A DNA stretch of 27,304 bases from a virus. How positions within the stretch are numbered: position 1 is the stretch's first letter; every line of letters begins with the position of its first letter. The DNA lies in the IMG/VR virus record IMGVR_UViG_3300007539_000157, positions 1-27,304 of that record, one strand, 5' to 3'. Positions 15,572 through 24,963 of the stretch are shown here, one piece after another. The notes below the pieces were generated by a model. That model did not search any database. It was not told the origin of the DNA and saw nothing but the letters and a program-made list of their open reading frames with translations. Position numbers and translations under genes: made by a program.

Positions 15572-16828
15572 ATGGCTCAACTAGGTGCTTCTCAACAGCT
15601 ATTGCTGACTCAGTTACTACAACAGAATCCTGCGTTGATTCCAGTAGTACTCCAGCGCCTACAACAACAGCAAGCTCAGCAAGCTCAAGCTCAACAACCC
15701 CGTCCTGGTAAGGCTATAGGTCAAGGACTACGGAAACTAGCTGACGGATACCTAGGCAAAGAAGCAGCAACTGAAGTAGTAAGCTCATCAGCTCCTGAAG
15801 TAGTAGGAAGCGCTCCTGGCAAGTTCGGCCTCCCAGGAAAGTTAATGAGTGATGGTACAGTTGCTACTAACTACTCCCACCTTGCTAGCTACGTTCCCCC
15901 TCTAGCAGCGGTAGCCTATGGAGGCAAAACAGCTTATGACTTTGCTAAAGGAGACAGGCTATCTACTCCTCAAAAGCTTGCAATGGCTCTCCCTACCGCT
16001 GGACTATCCTTAGTATCGGATAAGATTCAGGACGCTACTGGCCTCTCTCATAAGTCTACTAAGGACTACCAAAGAGAAAGGCTAGACAAAGTCAAAAAGA
16101 ACACTAAAGGTTGGGGCAAGATGCTGGAGCAAGGTAGAGCTACAGCTGAAGCTAATAATAACACCTGGCAAGACGGTAAGTACGCTGGCCAGAAATGGAG
16201 TTGGGATAAAGCTCTAGACTTAGCCAAGGAAGACCCCACTCACTTTCAAGGAGTACTAGGAAACGCAGAAGTCTTTGGCGATGATTACTTCTCCCTTAAC
16301 GACTCTCAACAGAAAGACCTAGTAAGTAGACTAATTAAAGAAGACGCATATGTAAGTGATAAAGGAGACATCCTTATCCACAAGGATAAACAAAATAGAG
16401 CTAGAGAACTCTTCTCAGAAGTAAGCTCAGGAGGAATAAAAGACAATGGCAGAGTCCCATCCCGTAAAGAGGAATTTGAAGAAGCTGGTATTATTTTTAA
16501 AGAGGCTCCCAAGGAAGATAGTCGAATGGCTACCAAGCCTGATAGCAGGGAGTCTAATCAACAGGTACGAATACAAGAGAGACCAAAACAAACATCAAGA
16601 GTAGATTTAAATAAAGCAGCTGAAAGAGGCGGCCTCACTCCTAACGTAGATGCAAACTGGGGAAGCTCAGGAACGAAGATTCCTAGAGCTAACAACAACC
16701 CCGTAGCCGACCGATACGGAGCAGAAGTAGCAGCCCAAGTAGCAGCCGCTCAAGCCTCAGGACGAAACGTAGGAACAGGAGGAGCTGGCTACGAATGGGA
16801 CGGTAAGAATTTTATAAGGAGAAGGTGA
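15572..16828 (+). CDS. Probable ejection protein, Gln-rich N-terminus
   Basis: A 418-residue protein beginning at the base after the previous stop. Residues 10-45 are strikingly Gln-rich (VLQRLQQQQAQQAQAQQ), residues about 105-150 include moderately hydrophobic segments (SYVPPLAAVAYGGKTAYDFA; KLAMALPTAGLSLV) that could touch membranes, and the rest is charged and helical with a polar, disordered C-terminus. No known fold is recognised. The position between two other virion-like genes and the mix of disorder and amphipathic helices fit an internal virion protein. Confidence 0.6.
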   Translation: MAQLGASQQLLLTQLLQQNPALIPVVLQRLQQQQAQQAQAQQPRPGKAIGQGLRKLADGYLGKEAATEVVSSSAPEVVGSAPGKFGLPGKLMSDGTVATNYSHLASYVPPLAAVAYGGKTAYDFAKGDRLSTPQKLAMALPTAGLSLVSDKIQDATGLSHKSTKDYQRERLDKVKKNTKGWGKMLEQGRATAEANNNTWQDGKYAGQKWSWDKALDLAKEDPTHFQGVLGNAEVFGDDYFSLNDSQQKDLVSRLIKEDAYVSDKGDILIHKDKQNRARELFSEVSSGGIKDNGRVPSRKEEFEEAGIIFKEAPKEDSRMATKPDSRESNQQVRIQERPKQTSRVDLNKAAERGGLTPNVDANWGSSGTKIPRANNNPVADRYGAEVAAQVAAAQASGRNVGTGGAGYEWDGKNFIRRR

Positions 16829-17949
16829 TGGCAAGACGAGCTGGTAACAGAATCCCGAAAGCGGGAAGGTTCAAGAGTAAGAGAGTAAGAAAAGGAGTAA
16901 ACCGTCTAGGCCGTATCCAAGATAGACTAGCTGACCCTGATAGAAACTTCAGCGATGAGAAGCGAGCCCGCCTTGAGACTCGAGTAGGAAGACTCCAAGA
17001 TAAGTTCGGTAGCAAGATTCAACGAAAGCAAAACAGGTTAGATGCTAGAGCCGACAAGCTCCAAGGACGGATAGACTCAGGTAATCTCTCTCCAAAAAGA
17101 ACAGGACTAATCCAATCAAGGCTTGATAGAGTTAACAAGAGAAACGATAGGCTCGGTACTATTAACACTCCTATAACTACTTCTAATCCTGATGATATTG
17201 ATACCTCTGTTGATACTGTAGAGGATGTCCCTGAGGTAGTAGCCCCTATCCTTACTCCTGAGGAAGAAGAGAAAGCTAGAAGAGACTACGCTGCTGAGAT
17301 AAGCAAGATAATGCAAGGACTCTTCCCTCAAACCGCTGTTACAGACGCTCAGCAATATATCCAGAACTCCCTACAACCAACCTTCGATTGGGAACAGGAG
17401 CAAGGAGAACGCGCCCTTGATAGGTACTACGCTGCTAAAGGCTTAACCGCCTCAGGAGCAGAAGCTGAACAGAATAGAAGATTCCAGAACGAGCTAGGAG
17501 CTACCTTTAGAGATAGAGCCTTAACGCTTGCTAGTGAAGATGCTGAACGTAGACAGAGAGCTGCCGACAGGTTCTACACAATGTTGAACAACGAAGCGGA
17601 TAGAGCCCAACGAGGTGAAGAGAACCAGTTTGATAACTACTTAAGGACGATGGAGCTACTAACAGCTCAGTCTCCTCTTCGCTATGGCTATGATGCAGCT
17701 GCTGCAACAGCTGACTTAGGTACTCAATACGGACGTGATGCTGCCGACATCATAGCTCAACTATACGCTAGACCCGCTCCTGCTACTGGCGGTGGTGGAG
17801 GTGGTGGAAGTATTCCTTATATACCTCCTATCCCACCTGCCCCTTCTACTACTACTGCTGACCTTATAGCTTCTCAAGGAGCGGCTACTACCGATTCTAA
17901 CCTTCTAGGTTCAGGAATGGATTTAATTAGTGGACTATTAGGACTATAA
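16828..17949 (+). CDS. Probable ejection protein, basic N-terminus
   Basis: A 373-residue protein starting at ATG 16828; an in-frame GTG three bases earlier is possible, but AAGGAG (16816-16821) is better spaced to the ATG. The start shares TGATG with the upstream stop. Residues 1-110 are very basic with repeats of the RLGRIQDRL/RVGRLQDKF/ARADKLQGRI type, likely a helical nucleic-acid or protein-binding region. Residues 135-310 form long alanine-rich helices (RALDRYYAAKGLTASGAEAE), similar in look to T7/P22-type internal virion proteins. A glycine linker (ATGGGGGGGS) and proline-rich segment precede a hydrophobic C-terminus (LLGSGMDLISGLLGL). Confidence 0.65.
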   Translation: MARRAGNRIPKAGRFKSKRVRKGVNRLGRIQDRLADPDRNFSDEKRARLETRVGRLQDKFGSKIQRKQNRLDARADKLQGRIDSGNLSPKRTGLIQSRLDRVNKRNDRLGTINTPITTSNPDDIDTSVDTVEDVPEVVAPILTPEEEEKARRDYAAEISKIMQGLFPQTAVTDAQQYIQNSLQPTFDWEQEQGERALDRYYAAKGLTASGAEAEQNRRFQNELGATFRDRALTLASEDAERRQRAADRFYTMLNNEADRAQRGEENQFDNYLRTMELLTAQSPLRYGYDAAAATADLGTQYGRDAADIIAQLYARPAPATGGGGGGGSIPYIPPIPPAPSTTTADLIASQGAATTDSNLLGSGMDLISGLLGL

Positions 17950-17951
17950 GC

Positions 17952-18866
17952 ATGGCTACTCCAAGATACCCTTCAGCTGCAATGTATGAGGCATCCCCTC
18001 TTCCTAACTACAACTCTACCGGTCTATTTAGCTACCAACCATATGACCACGGTCGCCAGATGTATGAGGATGAGTCTTCTCAGCTTAATCAGCTAAGGAT
18101 ACAAGACATCATCGAACAGCAATCAAGAGAAGCAGAGATAGCAGCTAGAGCCTCAGAAGCTTTTGATGCAGGACGTCCAATGGATCAAGTAATAGATGAG
18201 CTATCAGCTACAATGATGAGACAAGGAGATACTAGAGGTGGTCTTAACTACGCCCAGGAAGGACGGTACTTAGACCAAGTTGAAGATGATATGAGGCAAC
18301 GCCAATTCCGTAACCTTATGAGTTCTATTGGTACTATCGACGAAAGAGCTATCCAAGAAGCAGCTCAAACTCAAGACTCTACTCAATCTCTTATTGACTC
18401 CCTGGGAATGGGGAGACGTCAGATGGCTCAACCAAAACCTCCTAAACCAAACAAGTCCCAGATTTACTATAACGGCGACGAGCAACGACAAAGGATACTA
18501 AGTCCTGAAGGAGTTATAATTAGCGATACTGCAACCGGAATAAGAAAGGGAGAGCATGACCCTATCAAGATGGTAAGTCCTGATAAGAAGAGAATAGTAA
18601 CAGTGAACAAGCTTGAGGCAGCTGCCCTTGAGAGAGACCAAGGATACCAAAAGCTAGAAGACCTTAAGGCTTTAAAATCTCTCCAGACCCAACAGGGAGG
18701 AGGCAACGACTTTTTTGGTAGCCTAGGACTAAACGTCCCTCAAGGCGGGGCGAACCCTCAACCAGTTCCTACTCCCGAAGACATGGCCAAAGCAAACCAA
18801 ACCTTAAGTAAGAAGCAACGAGACTACCTCGCCAAGAAAAGAGCCGAACTAGCAGCAAGGAAATAA
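17952..18866 (+). CDS. Probable internal virion protein
   Basis: A 304-residue hydrophilic protein. The N-terminus (residues 1-35) is Tyr/Pro-rich and aromatic; residues 40-135 are charged helices (IQDIIEQQSREAEIAARASE); residues about 155-215 have a short beta-like region (SQIYYNGDEQRQRILSPEGV); the C-terminus is a basic helix (KKQRDYLAKKRAELAARK). No family is recognised. It sits two bases after the previous gene and three before the giant gene, so it belongs to the same ejection-protein operon. AGGA at 17939-17942 is a modest ribosome binding site. Confidence 0.6.
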   Translation: MATPRYPSAAMYEASPLPNYNSTGLFSYQPYDHGRQMYEDESSQLNQLRIQDIIEQQSREAEIAARASEAFDAGRPMDQVIDELSATMMRQGDTRGGLNYAQEGRYLDQVEDDMRQRQFRNLMSSIGTIDERAIQEAAQTQDSTQSLIDSLGMGRRQMAQPKPPKPNKSQIYYNGDEQRQRILSPEGVIISDTATGIRKGEHDPIKMVSPDKKRIVTVNKLEAAALERDQGYQKLEDLKALKSLQTQQGGGNDFFGSLGLNVPQGGANPQPVPTPEDMAKANQTLSKKQRDYLAKKRAELAARK

Positions 18867-18869
18867 CTC

Positions 18870-21800
18870 ATGAGTGATGATTTCAATCCTCAAGAAGTAG
18901 ACCGCATGATGGATCTAGAGAGCCGTATTGGTAGCGGTTACGACCCTTCTCCTCAAGAAATAGACTTCATGATGGGCTTTGAAGATAGGCTTTCTAGTCC
19001 AGCTCCTGAACCTAGTACGGACGTCAACATGGAATTTGGCAGAGCCGACCACGGGGATAGCTTTCTAGCTAATCGCGTTACGGAGCCTATATCTGAAGTT
19101 GTTAACGACTATATCAACGAGCCCCTCTCCAACATCGCTATGAATACCTGGGGCGGTCAAATGGCAGCTGGGGCAGCCTCTCAGATAGCTAAGCCTCTTG
19201 GGGGAGTAATGGAATGGGCGGGAGATACCGCAGCTGGTTTTGGCTGGGACGATAACCCTCTCCAACGTTACGGCGAGAACATAAGAGATAACTCTGATTT
19301 AGTAGCTCAAGTATCAAGAGATAGATTCGGAGCTGATGATAGCTTTGCAAAAGGATTAGCTTATGATGTGGGTTCTTCTACTATGGCTGCTCTACCTATC
19401 CTTGCCGCTGGTGCTATATCCGCTCCCGCTGCTTTGGCTTCTCCTCTTACCCTTGGTTACTTTGGGAGTACTAGCGCTGGTGATGAGTATGCAGAGTTAA
19501 GAGATGCTGGCTACGGGTACGAGGCAGCTACTGGCTTTGGTGGTCTCTACGGAGTGGGAACAGTTGCTCTTGAAAGACTCCCTGTAGGGAAGTTCCTAGA
19601 CCCTAGCATCTCCTCAGGAATCAAGAGAGTAGCAAAGACCGGAGTATCAGAAGGAATAGAAGAAGGCTCTCAAGCTGCAATGGATATAGCTTATGGAGTT
19701 GCCCTTAAGGACAGGGATATGCCTACTCTAGGTGAAGCCGCTAGAGAAATAGGCTACTCAGGACTCGTTGGTACTACCTCAGGTGGAATAATGGGAGGAG
19801 TTGGCCATGGGGTTAACTCAGTTCATAAGGCTAATATCCAAAGACAGTTTGCCCAACAAAGAGAAGTAGACGAGGAAACCTTTAACCAGATTACAAACAA
19901 AGTCCTTAACGACCCTAATGCTCAAAAGATAGTCAAGCAACCTACTGGCACTCAGACAGCCCCTCCTTCAGTAGACGACCAAATCAAAAGAGAGGGAGAT
20001 TATTCAAGACCTACTAAACCTATCGAGCCTGGAGACGTAGCTACAACAGTTGGTCTAGAACCTAACCCAGGAGAGGTTGAGTATAATCCTTACGATAGAA
20101 ATCCTAACCAAACCCCTGAAGAGGCGCTTGGGGATGTACCTCCTATTCCTGAAGATGGTGAGTTCTCTCAGATGGGAGACACTACCCCAAGTGATGCTCC
20201 TCCACCTCCCCCTGCTTTCGAAGCTCCACTCCCCAAATCGAGGGATTTTATATTCTCTAGAAAGACTGGAGCCATGTATTCAGAGGATTTAAACCCTAAG
20301 CTAAGAGACCATCTAGATGGGCTTATAGCTGGTTTCTATTTAAGTCCAGCGTCGGGAACTCAGTATTCTCCTAATACTTTAACTATTGGAACCTTTGACA
20401 AGCTCGCAGGGTACGAGACCTATTCATTGATAGATGGAGACCGCCCTCTCCATCCAGACTCTCGCTTTGCGATAGGCCGAGAGGATTATGAAAGTTATAC
20501 TTCAGCAAAAAGGATCATCAGTAAAATAGGCGATGAGTACAAATATGATAAGAGACCTACGGTTCAGGGAGTTCACCTTACAAGCTCAGCTAGCCTAACC
20601 TCTTCGGGTGTCCCGATGTCTGTAGTTATAGGTCTTAAGACAGGAGAATGGAGCCCCAAGAATCTTGCGGTAGCTAGTCATGAACTAGCTCATGCAGTAG
20701 ATGAATACCTCCTCCAAAAAAGTCCTGAGATTAGAGAAGCAATGCGTAAGGAATGGGAAGCGGCAAGAGATAATGCCTTAAAGAAGAAAACCATTGGCGA
20801 GGCCGATAGGCATCTAGGGGCTTTCTATATGGCAGAAGAGAAAAATAGAGAAGGGACAGGGAGAAAACCCCTTAAGATGTACAAAGGAACCAGATACTAT
20901 AATTACAGGTTCGGAGAGGAGTCTGGCTTTGACGAATGGGTAGCTAATCAAATAGCTGAATGGGCAATGAACCCTAATAATATTGCCGAGACGAAAGCCC
21001 AGAGGTTGATGAGAGATATAGGTCGATTCTTCCGCAAGATATGGGAGTCTTTTCAAAAGACCTTTCCTCAACAAGCCCCAACTCTTAGAGAGTGGTTAGA
21101 TGAGCATTTTGATAAAGCTGCCTACCGAGGTGTGGTTAGTAAGTCAAAACCTAAAGCAACTAAACCTATCGACCCTCTTGATGACCCTCTTGATGACCCT
21201 CTTGATGACCCTATAGACCCTATAGGGGCTCTCACTGCCCGCCTCCATTCAGAAGCAGGGGTAGACATGATGTTCCAACATTGGCCAGCTCTCCTAGCCA
21301 AGAACGCCTACCAAGGATACAAAGCTACTAGCAAGATGGTAACTGACGCCTTAAGGCCAAAGGACAAGTCTTTATCTACTGAGGCTCCTGATTACAGAGA
21401 CGACGCGGAGAGGCTCCTTAGTGGAGAGATATTCGGCACTGAGAATAAAGTCCTTGGAAAAGCAAGACAAAGGATAACGTTCGGCAAGACCTTAGCTGAG
21501 AAGTCTCCGCTCTATAGAAGAGTGTATGAAGCGATGCTGAAGCTCTTTGATATCCAGCAAGTAAACGTAGCAGAAGCAGCTGAGTCACTAGCTCCTTATT
21601 CTACCCACTCAACCGAAGGTAAGGCCAGAGTCAACAAAGCCTTAATGACTCAAAGGATAGCTAGCGAACACGGGCTTCATTACTCAGAGTCTAAGCAAAG
21701 CTTGATGAAAAACCTTGGCCTCCTTGAAGAAGACGTCGCTGCCTATCAAGCAGTAAGAAAGACAATGATTCACTTCACTGAGAAGATAAGAGAAGCTCTT

Positions 21801-24263
21801 AAAGCAGATGTCCCTAGGTTTATACAGAAGAGCGTTAACGGAGACTTTGAAGTAGAGGCTGATGCTCTAACCCTGGAGAAGTACCACCAACGAGTAGATG
21901 CTCTAGCTGATGAGCTAGCTGCTGGTTACTACGTTCCGGCTACAAGGTTCGGGAAGCTAATAGTTCAAGTAGATGACTACGTTGACAAGTCGGCTCCTTA
22001 TGGCGAACAGGACAAGAAAGGTTGGTTCTCTCTCCATGAGACAGAAGCAGAGCGGCAAGCTACTATTAAGATGTTGAGCGAACAGGGATACACCAAGAAG
22101 CAAATAGTCTCTGATACCCTTAAGGACACAAATGTAGAAGGCATTGATATGTTGCCTACCGATATAATTGAGAGAGCTAGAGACCTAGGTATAGTTCCTG
22201 AGGTTGGCGAAGAAGACCTGATGGTTACAGTAGATGTCAAGAAGCTAGATGAGCCTACTGGATTTAGAGGTAAGCTAACTAAAGCTAAGTTAGTCCCTGG
22301 TTTCACTCAGAACCTTGAGAGAGCTATCAACGACTATGCTCTAGGAGCTAGTTACTGGCACGCTAATAAGATGCAAGCCAAAGAGTTTCGTATGGCGCTT
22401 GATGATATCAAGTTCGGAGGGAACGTTAAAATAGGCTCTATCTTTACTGAAGGTAAGGACGCCAAGGGCAGGAAGAGAGCTATTCAAAAGCTCTCAGTAG
22501 ATAACAAGAAGATTATCAATAAGAACCTCTACGACAGAGCCAAGGAGGACATAGAGTATGTAAGAAAAGGAACCGAAGAGTTTCAACAGCTCCGTCAGTT
22601 TATGGCTATGTGGTTCTTATCTCGTCCTGTTACTGCTCTTGTTAACGGAACCCAGACTTTTACGATGACGCTTCCTGAGGCCATCCATCACCTAGGAGCT
22701 AGAAAAGGAGCTAAAGCAGCTGGAGTCGGATTCTTAAGGCTTACTAATCTTCAGAAAAAAAAGCTAAGCAAGGAGCAACTAAGCCAAGCGCAGCAAGAAC
22801 TATCAGATGGTTTAGACTTAGCAGTTAAAGAAGGTCTTGTATCCGCTGAAGCTCTTAAGGCAATGACAGGACAGGCAGCTGGTAAAAGGAAACTAGGTAA
22901 AATCTCTAGCAAGGTTCCTATCCTTGGTGGTAAGGACTTAGCTGATGCCCCTCTTCTACTCTTCTCAGAAACAGAAAAGCTCAACCGGATGGTGGCTTTT
23001 GCTATTGGCTTTGAGGTAGCTAATAAGAAGAAGTTAAAAGGAGCCGAGCGTCAGAAGTTTGCTGAAGACTTCGTAAGAGAGACTCAGTTTGATTACTCAA
23101 AAGCTAACCGCCCTCCCATTAGTAGAGGCTATGCTGCTCCTTTATTTGCTTTTAGATTGTTCCCTTTCTTTCAGCTCCGTTGGCTCCGTAATCGACTAAG
23201 CGATAAGGACTACAAAGCGGTAGGAACTCACCTAGCAATGCAGCTACTCCTCGGTGGTATTACCGCTATGCCTCTTATTAAAGACCCGTTAAAGCTTCTA
23301 GAGATGAGTGGGTTAAATCCTAAGGCGCTAATAAGAGAGTTCCTTGGTAGCTTCTCCGATAGTGAAGGCTTAGAGGATATGCTTATTTACGGACTCGCTG
23401 GAGTAGGAACCTTAATGGATGAGGTAGAAAGCCTTAATATAATCCCAGGAGCCGGTATCAAACCAGAAGACATTCCTTTCTGGGACACTATTAAGGATAC
23501 CTTTAAAGCTGCTAATATATCCTCTTCTTTGGCTGCTCCTGAGTTAGCTCCTGATATCGAGTACGGTATTGGGGCTGCTCTGATAAAGACTATCCTAGGT
23601 TCCCTTTCTGCTTTCGGTACAAGCCAAGCAAGATATCAGTATTACCTTGATAGCGGCCTTCCTCCTGAGATAGCTAGGGAAGTTCTCCATCCTCCTATTC
23701 TTCATAAAGGCTTAGAGACTAACCGATGGGCTAGAGAAGGAGAGTTAAGGATGGCCTCTGGAACTCTTAAGAAAGAGCTATCTCCCGTTGAGCAATTGTT
23801 TGGCTATCTTGGTTTTAACCACCTAGACAGAGCTAAGTTCTACGAGCAACGCCACGGCAAGCGTCTTACTGGAGACCGAAGTAGAGATAATGATAATATG
23901 AATAAGAAGCTTACTAATTCTATCTTTGACTACATGAGGTACTCTAAGATGGGAGACAAGAAACGAGCAGACGCTGCTTTCTCTAGAGCCGAGAAAGTCC
24001 TTAGTAAAGTAAGAGAAGACAAGCAGCTACTAAGTGAAGTACTAAGGGGAGAGAACCCTCTTCAGCTATCCCCAGAAGCAGCTCGCGCTCTTACTAACTA
24101 CTCAGAGCCTCACCAAGCCTCTATAAAGCGCTCTCTCAAGCACCTGATTGGCCAATACCAAGACCCTTATTATGTAGAAGACCTACCTAAGAAAGCCCGT
24201 CCTGAAGCTCACAGGGTCGTTACGGACGTTACTGGCAAACCTACCCCTTACGTACCAAGATAG
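18870..24263 (+). CDS. Giant ejection protein, polyvalent type, with zincin-like motif
   Basis: A 1797-residue protein. Residues 1-45 hold two copies of a QEVDRMMDLESRI/QEIDFMMGFEDRL unit. Residues about 90-330 are Gly/Ala-rich with hydrophobic segments (MAALPILAAGAISAPAALAS) and a GVSEGIEEGSQ motif common in phage polyvalent proteins. A Pro-rich linker (345-460) precedes a zincin-like region: HELAH at 604-608 and a candidate third ligand E689 in GFDEWVANQ. A DPLD repeat (768-783) leads to long helices. Residues about 1245-1480 (FLSRPVTALVNGTQTF; FDYSKANRPP near 1407) resemble the conserved helical regions (LPD38-type) of large polyvalent phage proteins. It is expected to be packaged and injected, with the protease or peptidoglycan-linked activity unproven. 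T7 gp16 is an analogue in size and position, not by visible homology. Confidence 0.78.
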   Translation: MSDDFNPQEVDRMMDLESRIGSGYDPSPQEIDFMMGFEDRLSSPAPEPSTDVNMEFGRADHGDSFLANRVTEPISEVVNDYINEPLSNIAMNTWGGQMAAGAASQIAKPLGGVMEWAGDTAAGFGWDDNPLQRYGENIRDNSDLVAQVSRDRFGADDSFAKGLAYDVGSSTMAALPILAAGAISAPAALASPLTLGYFGSTSAGDEYAELRDAGYGYEAATGFGGLYGVGTVALERLPVGKFLDPSISSGIKRVAKTGVSEGIEEGSQAAMDIAYGVALKDRDMPTLGEAAREIGYSGLVGTTSGGIMGGVGHGVNSVHKANIQRQFAQQREVDEETFNQITNKVLNDPNAQKIVKQPTGTQTAPPSVDDQIKREGDYSRPTKPIEPGDVATTVGLEPNPGEVEYNPYDRNPNQTPEEALGDVPPIPEDGEFSQMGDTTPSDAPPPPPAFEAPLPKSRDFIFSRKTGAMYSEDLNPKLRDHLDGLIAGFYLSPASGTQYSPNTLTIGTFDKLAGYETYSLIDGDRPLHPDSRFAIGREDYESYTSAKRIISKIGDEYKYDKRPTVQGVHLTSSASLTSSGVPMSVVIGLKTGEWSPKNLAVASHELAHAVDEYLLQKSPEIREAMRKEWEAARDNALKKKTIGEADRHLGAFYMAEEKNREGTGRKPLKMYKGTRYYNYRFGEESGFDEWVANQIAEWAMNPNNIAETKAQRLMRDIGRFFRKIWESFQKTFPQQAPTLREWLDEHFDKAAYRGVVSKSKPKATKPIDPLDDPLDDPLDDPIDPIGALTARLHSEAGVDMMFQHWPALLAKNAYQGYKATSKMVTDALRPKDKSLSTEAPDYRDDAERLLSGEIFGTENKVLGKARQRITFGKTLAEKSPLYRRVYEAMLKLFDIQQVNVAEAAESLAPYSTHSTEGKARVNKALMTQRIASEHGLHYSESKQSLMKNLGLLEEDVAAYQAVRKTMIHFTEKIREALKADVPRFIQKSVNGDFEVEADALTLEKYHQRVDALADELAAGYYVPATRFGKLIVQVDDYVDKSAPYGEQDKKGWFSLHETEAERQATIKMLSEQGYTKKQIVSDTLKDTNVEGIDMLPTDIIERARDLGIVPEVGEEDLMVTVDVKKLDEPTGFRGKLTKAKLVPGFTQNLERAINDYALGASYWHANKMQAKEFRMALDDIKFGGNVKIGSIFTEGKDAKGRKRAIQKLSVDNKKIINKNLYDRAKEDIEYVRKGTEEFQQLRQFMAMWFLSRPVTALVNGTQTFTMTLPEAIHHLGARKGAKAAGVGFLRLTNLQKKKLSKEQLSQAQQELSDGLDLAVKEGLVSAEALKAMTGQAAGKRKLGKISSKVPILGGKDLADAPLLLFSETEKLNRMVAFAIGFEVANKKKLKGAERQKFAEDFVRETQFDYSKANRPPISRGYAAPLFAFRLFPFFQLRWLRNRLSDKDYKAVGTHLAMQLLLGGITAMPLIKDPLKLLEMSGLNPKALIREFLGSFSDSEGLEDMLIYGLAGVGTLMDEVESLNIIPGAGIKPEDIPFWDTIKDTFKAANISSSLAAPELAPDIEYGIGAALIKTILGSLSAFGTSQARYQYYLDSGLPPEIAREVLHPPILHKGLETNRWAREGELRMASGTLKKELSPVEQLFGYLGFNHLDRAKFYEQRHGKRLTGDRSRDNDNMNKKLTNSIFDYMRYSKMGDKKRADAAFSRAEKVLSKVREDKQLLSEVLRGENPLQLSPEAARALTNYSEPHQASIKRSLKHLIGQYQDPYYVEDLPKKARPEAHRVVTDVTGKPTPYVPR
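21171..21218 (+). repeat. 12-bp coding repeats (DPLD linker)
   Basis: GACCCTCTTGAT occurs three times in a row from 21171, then a degenerate unit GACCCTATAGAC. It encodes DPLDDPLDDPLDDPID and joins the zincin-like part to the helical part of the giant protein. Near-identical DNA copies suggest recent slippage expansion, so length may vary among relatives. Confidence 0.85.
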
Positions 24264-24283
24264 CCTCCCCCTACTTTATCCTC

Positions 24284-24703
24284 ATGATGAACTGGCCAGG
24301 GAGGTACTTCTCACCTAAGGAGGTATTATCCCCCAAAGCCTTAAAGGTCTACAAGGAGATGGGTATTAACCTTTTCAACTTAGAAGCCTTAAGACGCTTT
24401 GACGATATTAGGGAAGCTCTAGGAAGCCCGATGTTAGTTAACTTCGGCGACTTGACCCTTAGAGGCTACCGCACTCCTGAAGAAAACAAAGCTATAGGAG
24501 GCGCTCCTTTCTCATATCATATGGCTGGTATGGCGATTGATGTTACTTGCGACAAGGTCTCTACGAGAGAGCTATACAAGTTCCTAGTCGACAATCATCA
24601 GCAACTAAAGATAGGCGCTCTTGGTTTTTACCCATATGCGAACTTCGTCCATATAGACGTAAGGCCAAGTAGAGTACTTGTTACGTGGGAACAAAGGAGA
24701 TAG
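24284..24703 (+). CDS. Endolysin, peptidase M15-type
   Basis: A 139-residue peptidase of the M15 (M15_3) group, predicted to cut cross-links in host peptidoglycan at the end of infection. The signature is intact: RGYRTPEENKAIGGAPFSYH (60-79) supplies the first zinc ligand H79, MAIDV supplies D86, and GFYPYANFVHIDVR (114-127) supplies H123 with D125 beside it. There is no signal peptide or separate cell-wall binding domain. ATG at 24284 (or the next at 24287) has no good ribosome binding site, so the start is uncertain; translation may depend on the giant gene 20 bases upstream. A holin-like gene follows. Confidence 0.88.
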   Translation: MMNWPGRYFSPKEVLSPKALKVYKEMGINLFNLEALRRFDDIREALGSPMLVNFGDLTLRGYRTPEENKAIGGAPFSYHMAGMAIDVTCDKVSTRELYKFLVDNHQQLKIGALGFYPYANFVHIDVRPSRVLVTWEQRR

Positions 24704-24705
24704 TA

Positions 24706-24963
24706 ATGATTGATTGGATTACCGGAATGTTGGGTAGCTGGCTAACAGCGCCTCTTACTGAGAAGTTTGTTGGAAGACTAATTCGCCATCTTATGAGCTG
24801 GTTATCAGGGGCTCTTACTGGCTTTCTTGTAATGACTCTAGAGTTAGCTCCCTCTCTTGTTGAAGGTTGGTTCGAGAAGACAGGAATTATCCTTGCTGCG
24901 GCAGCTGCTTACGGAGTTAGCCTTCTTCTTAGCTACCTTAAGGACAAGAAGATAATTGGCTAG
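24706..24963 (+). CDS. Holin-like membrane protein
   Basis: An 85-residue protein with two probable membrane helices, about 32-52 (WLSGALTGFLVMTLELAPSL) and 61-78 (IILAAAAAYGVSLLLSYL), a basic patch before the first (GRLIRHL) and a basic tail (KDKKIIG). This layout fits a small holin that opens the inner membrane for the endolysin. ATG at 24706 is preferred over the in-frame GTG at 24685 because AAAGGAG (24693-24699) lies six bases upstream, and it clears the endolysin stop. Directly follows the endolysin. No family signature is certain. Confidence 0.7.
   Translation: MIDWITGMLGSWLTAPLTEKFVGRLIRHLMSWLSGALTGFLVMTLELAPSLVEGWFEKTGIILAAAAAYGVSLLLSYLKDKKIIG

Noticed and set aside
24315-24330. AAGGAGGT inside the endolysin gene as a ribosome site for an internal start
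   Set aside because: No start codon follows at a suitable distance.
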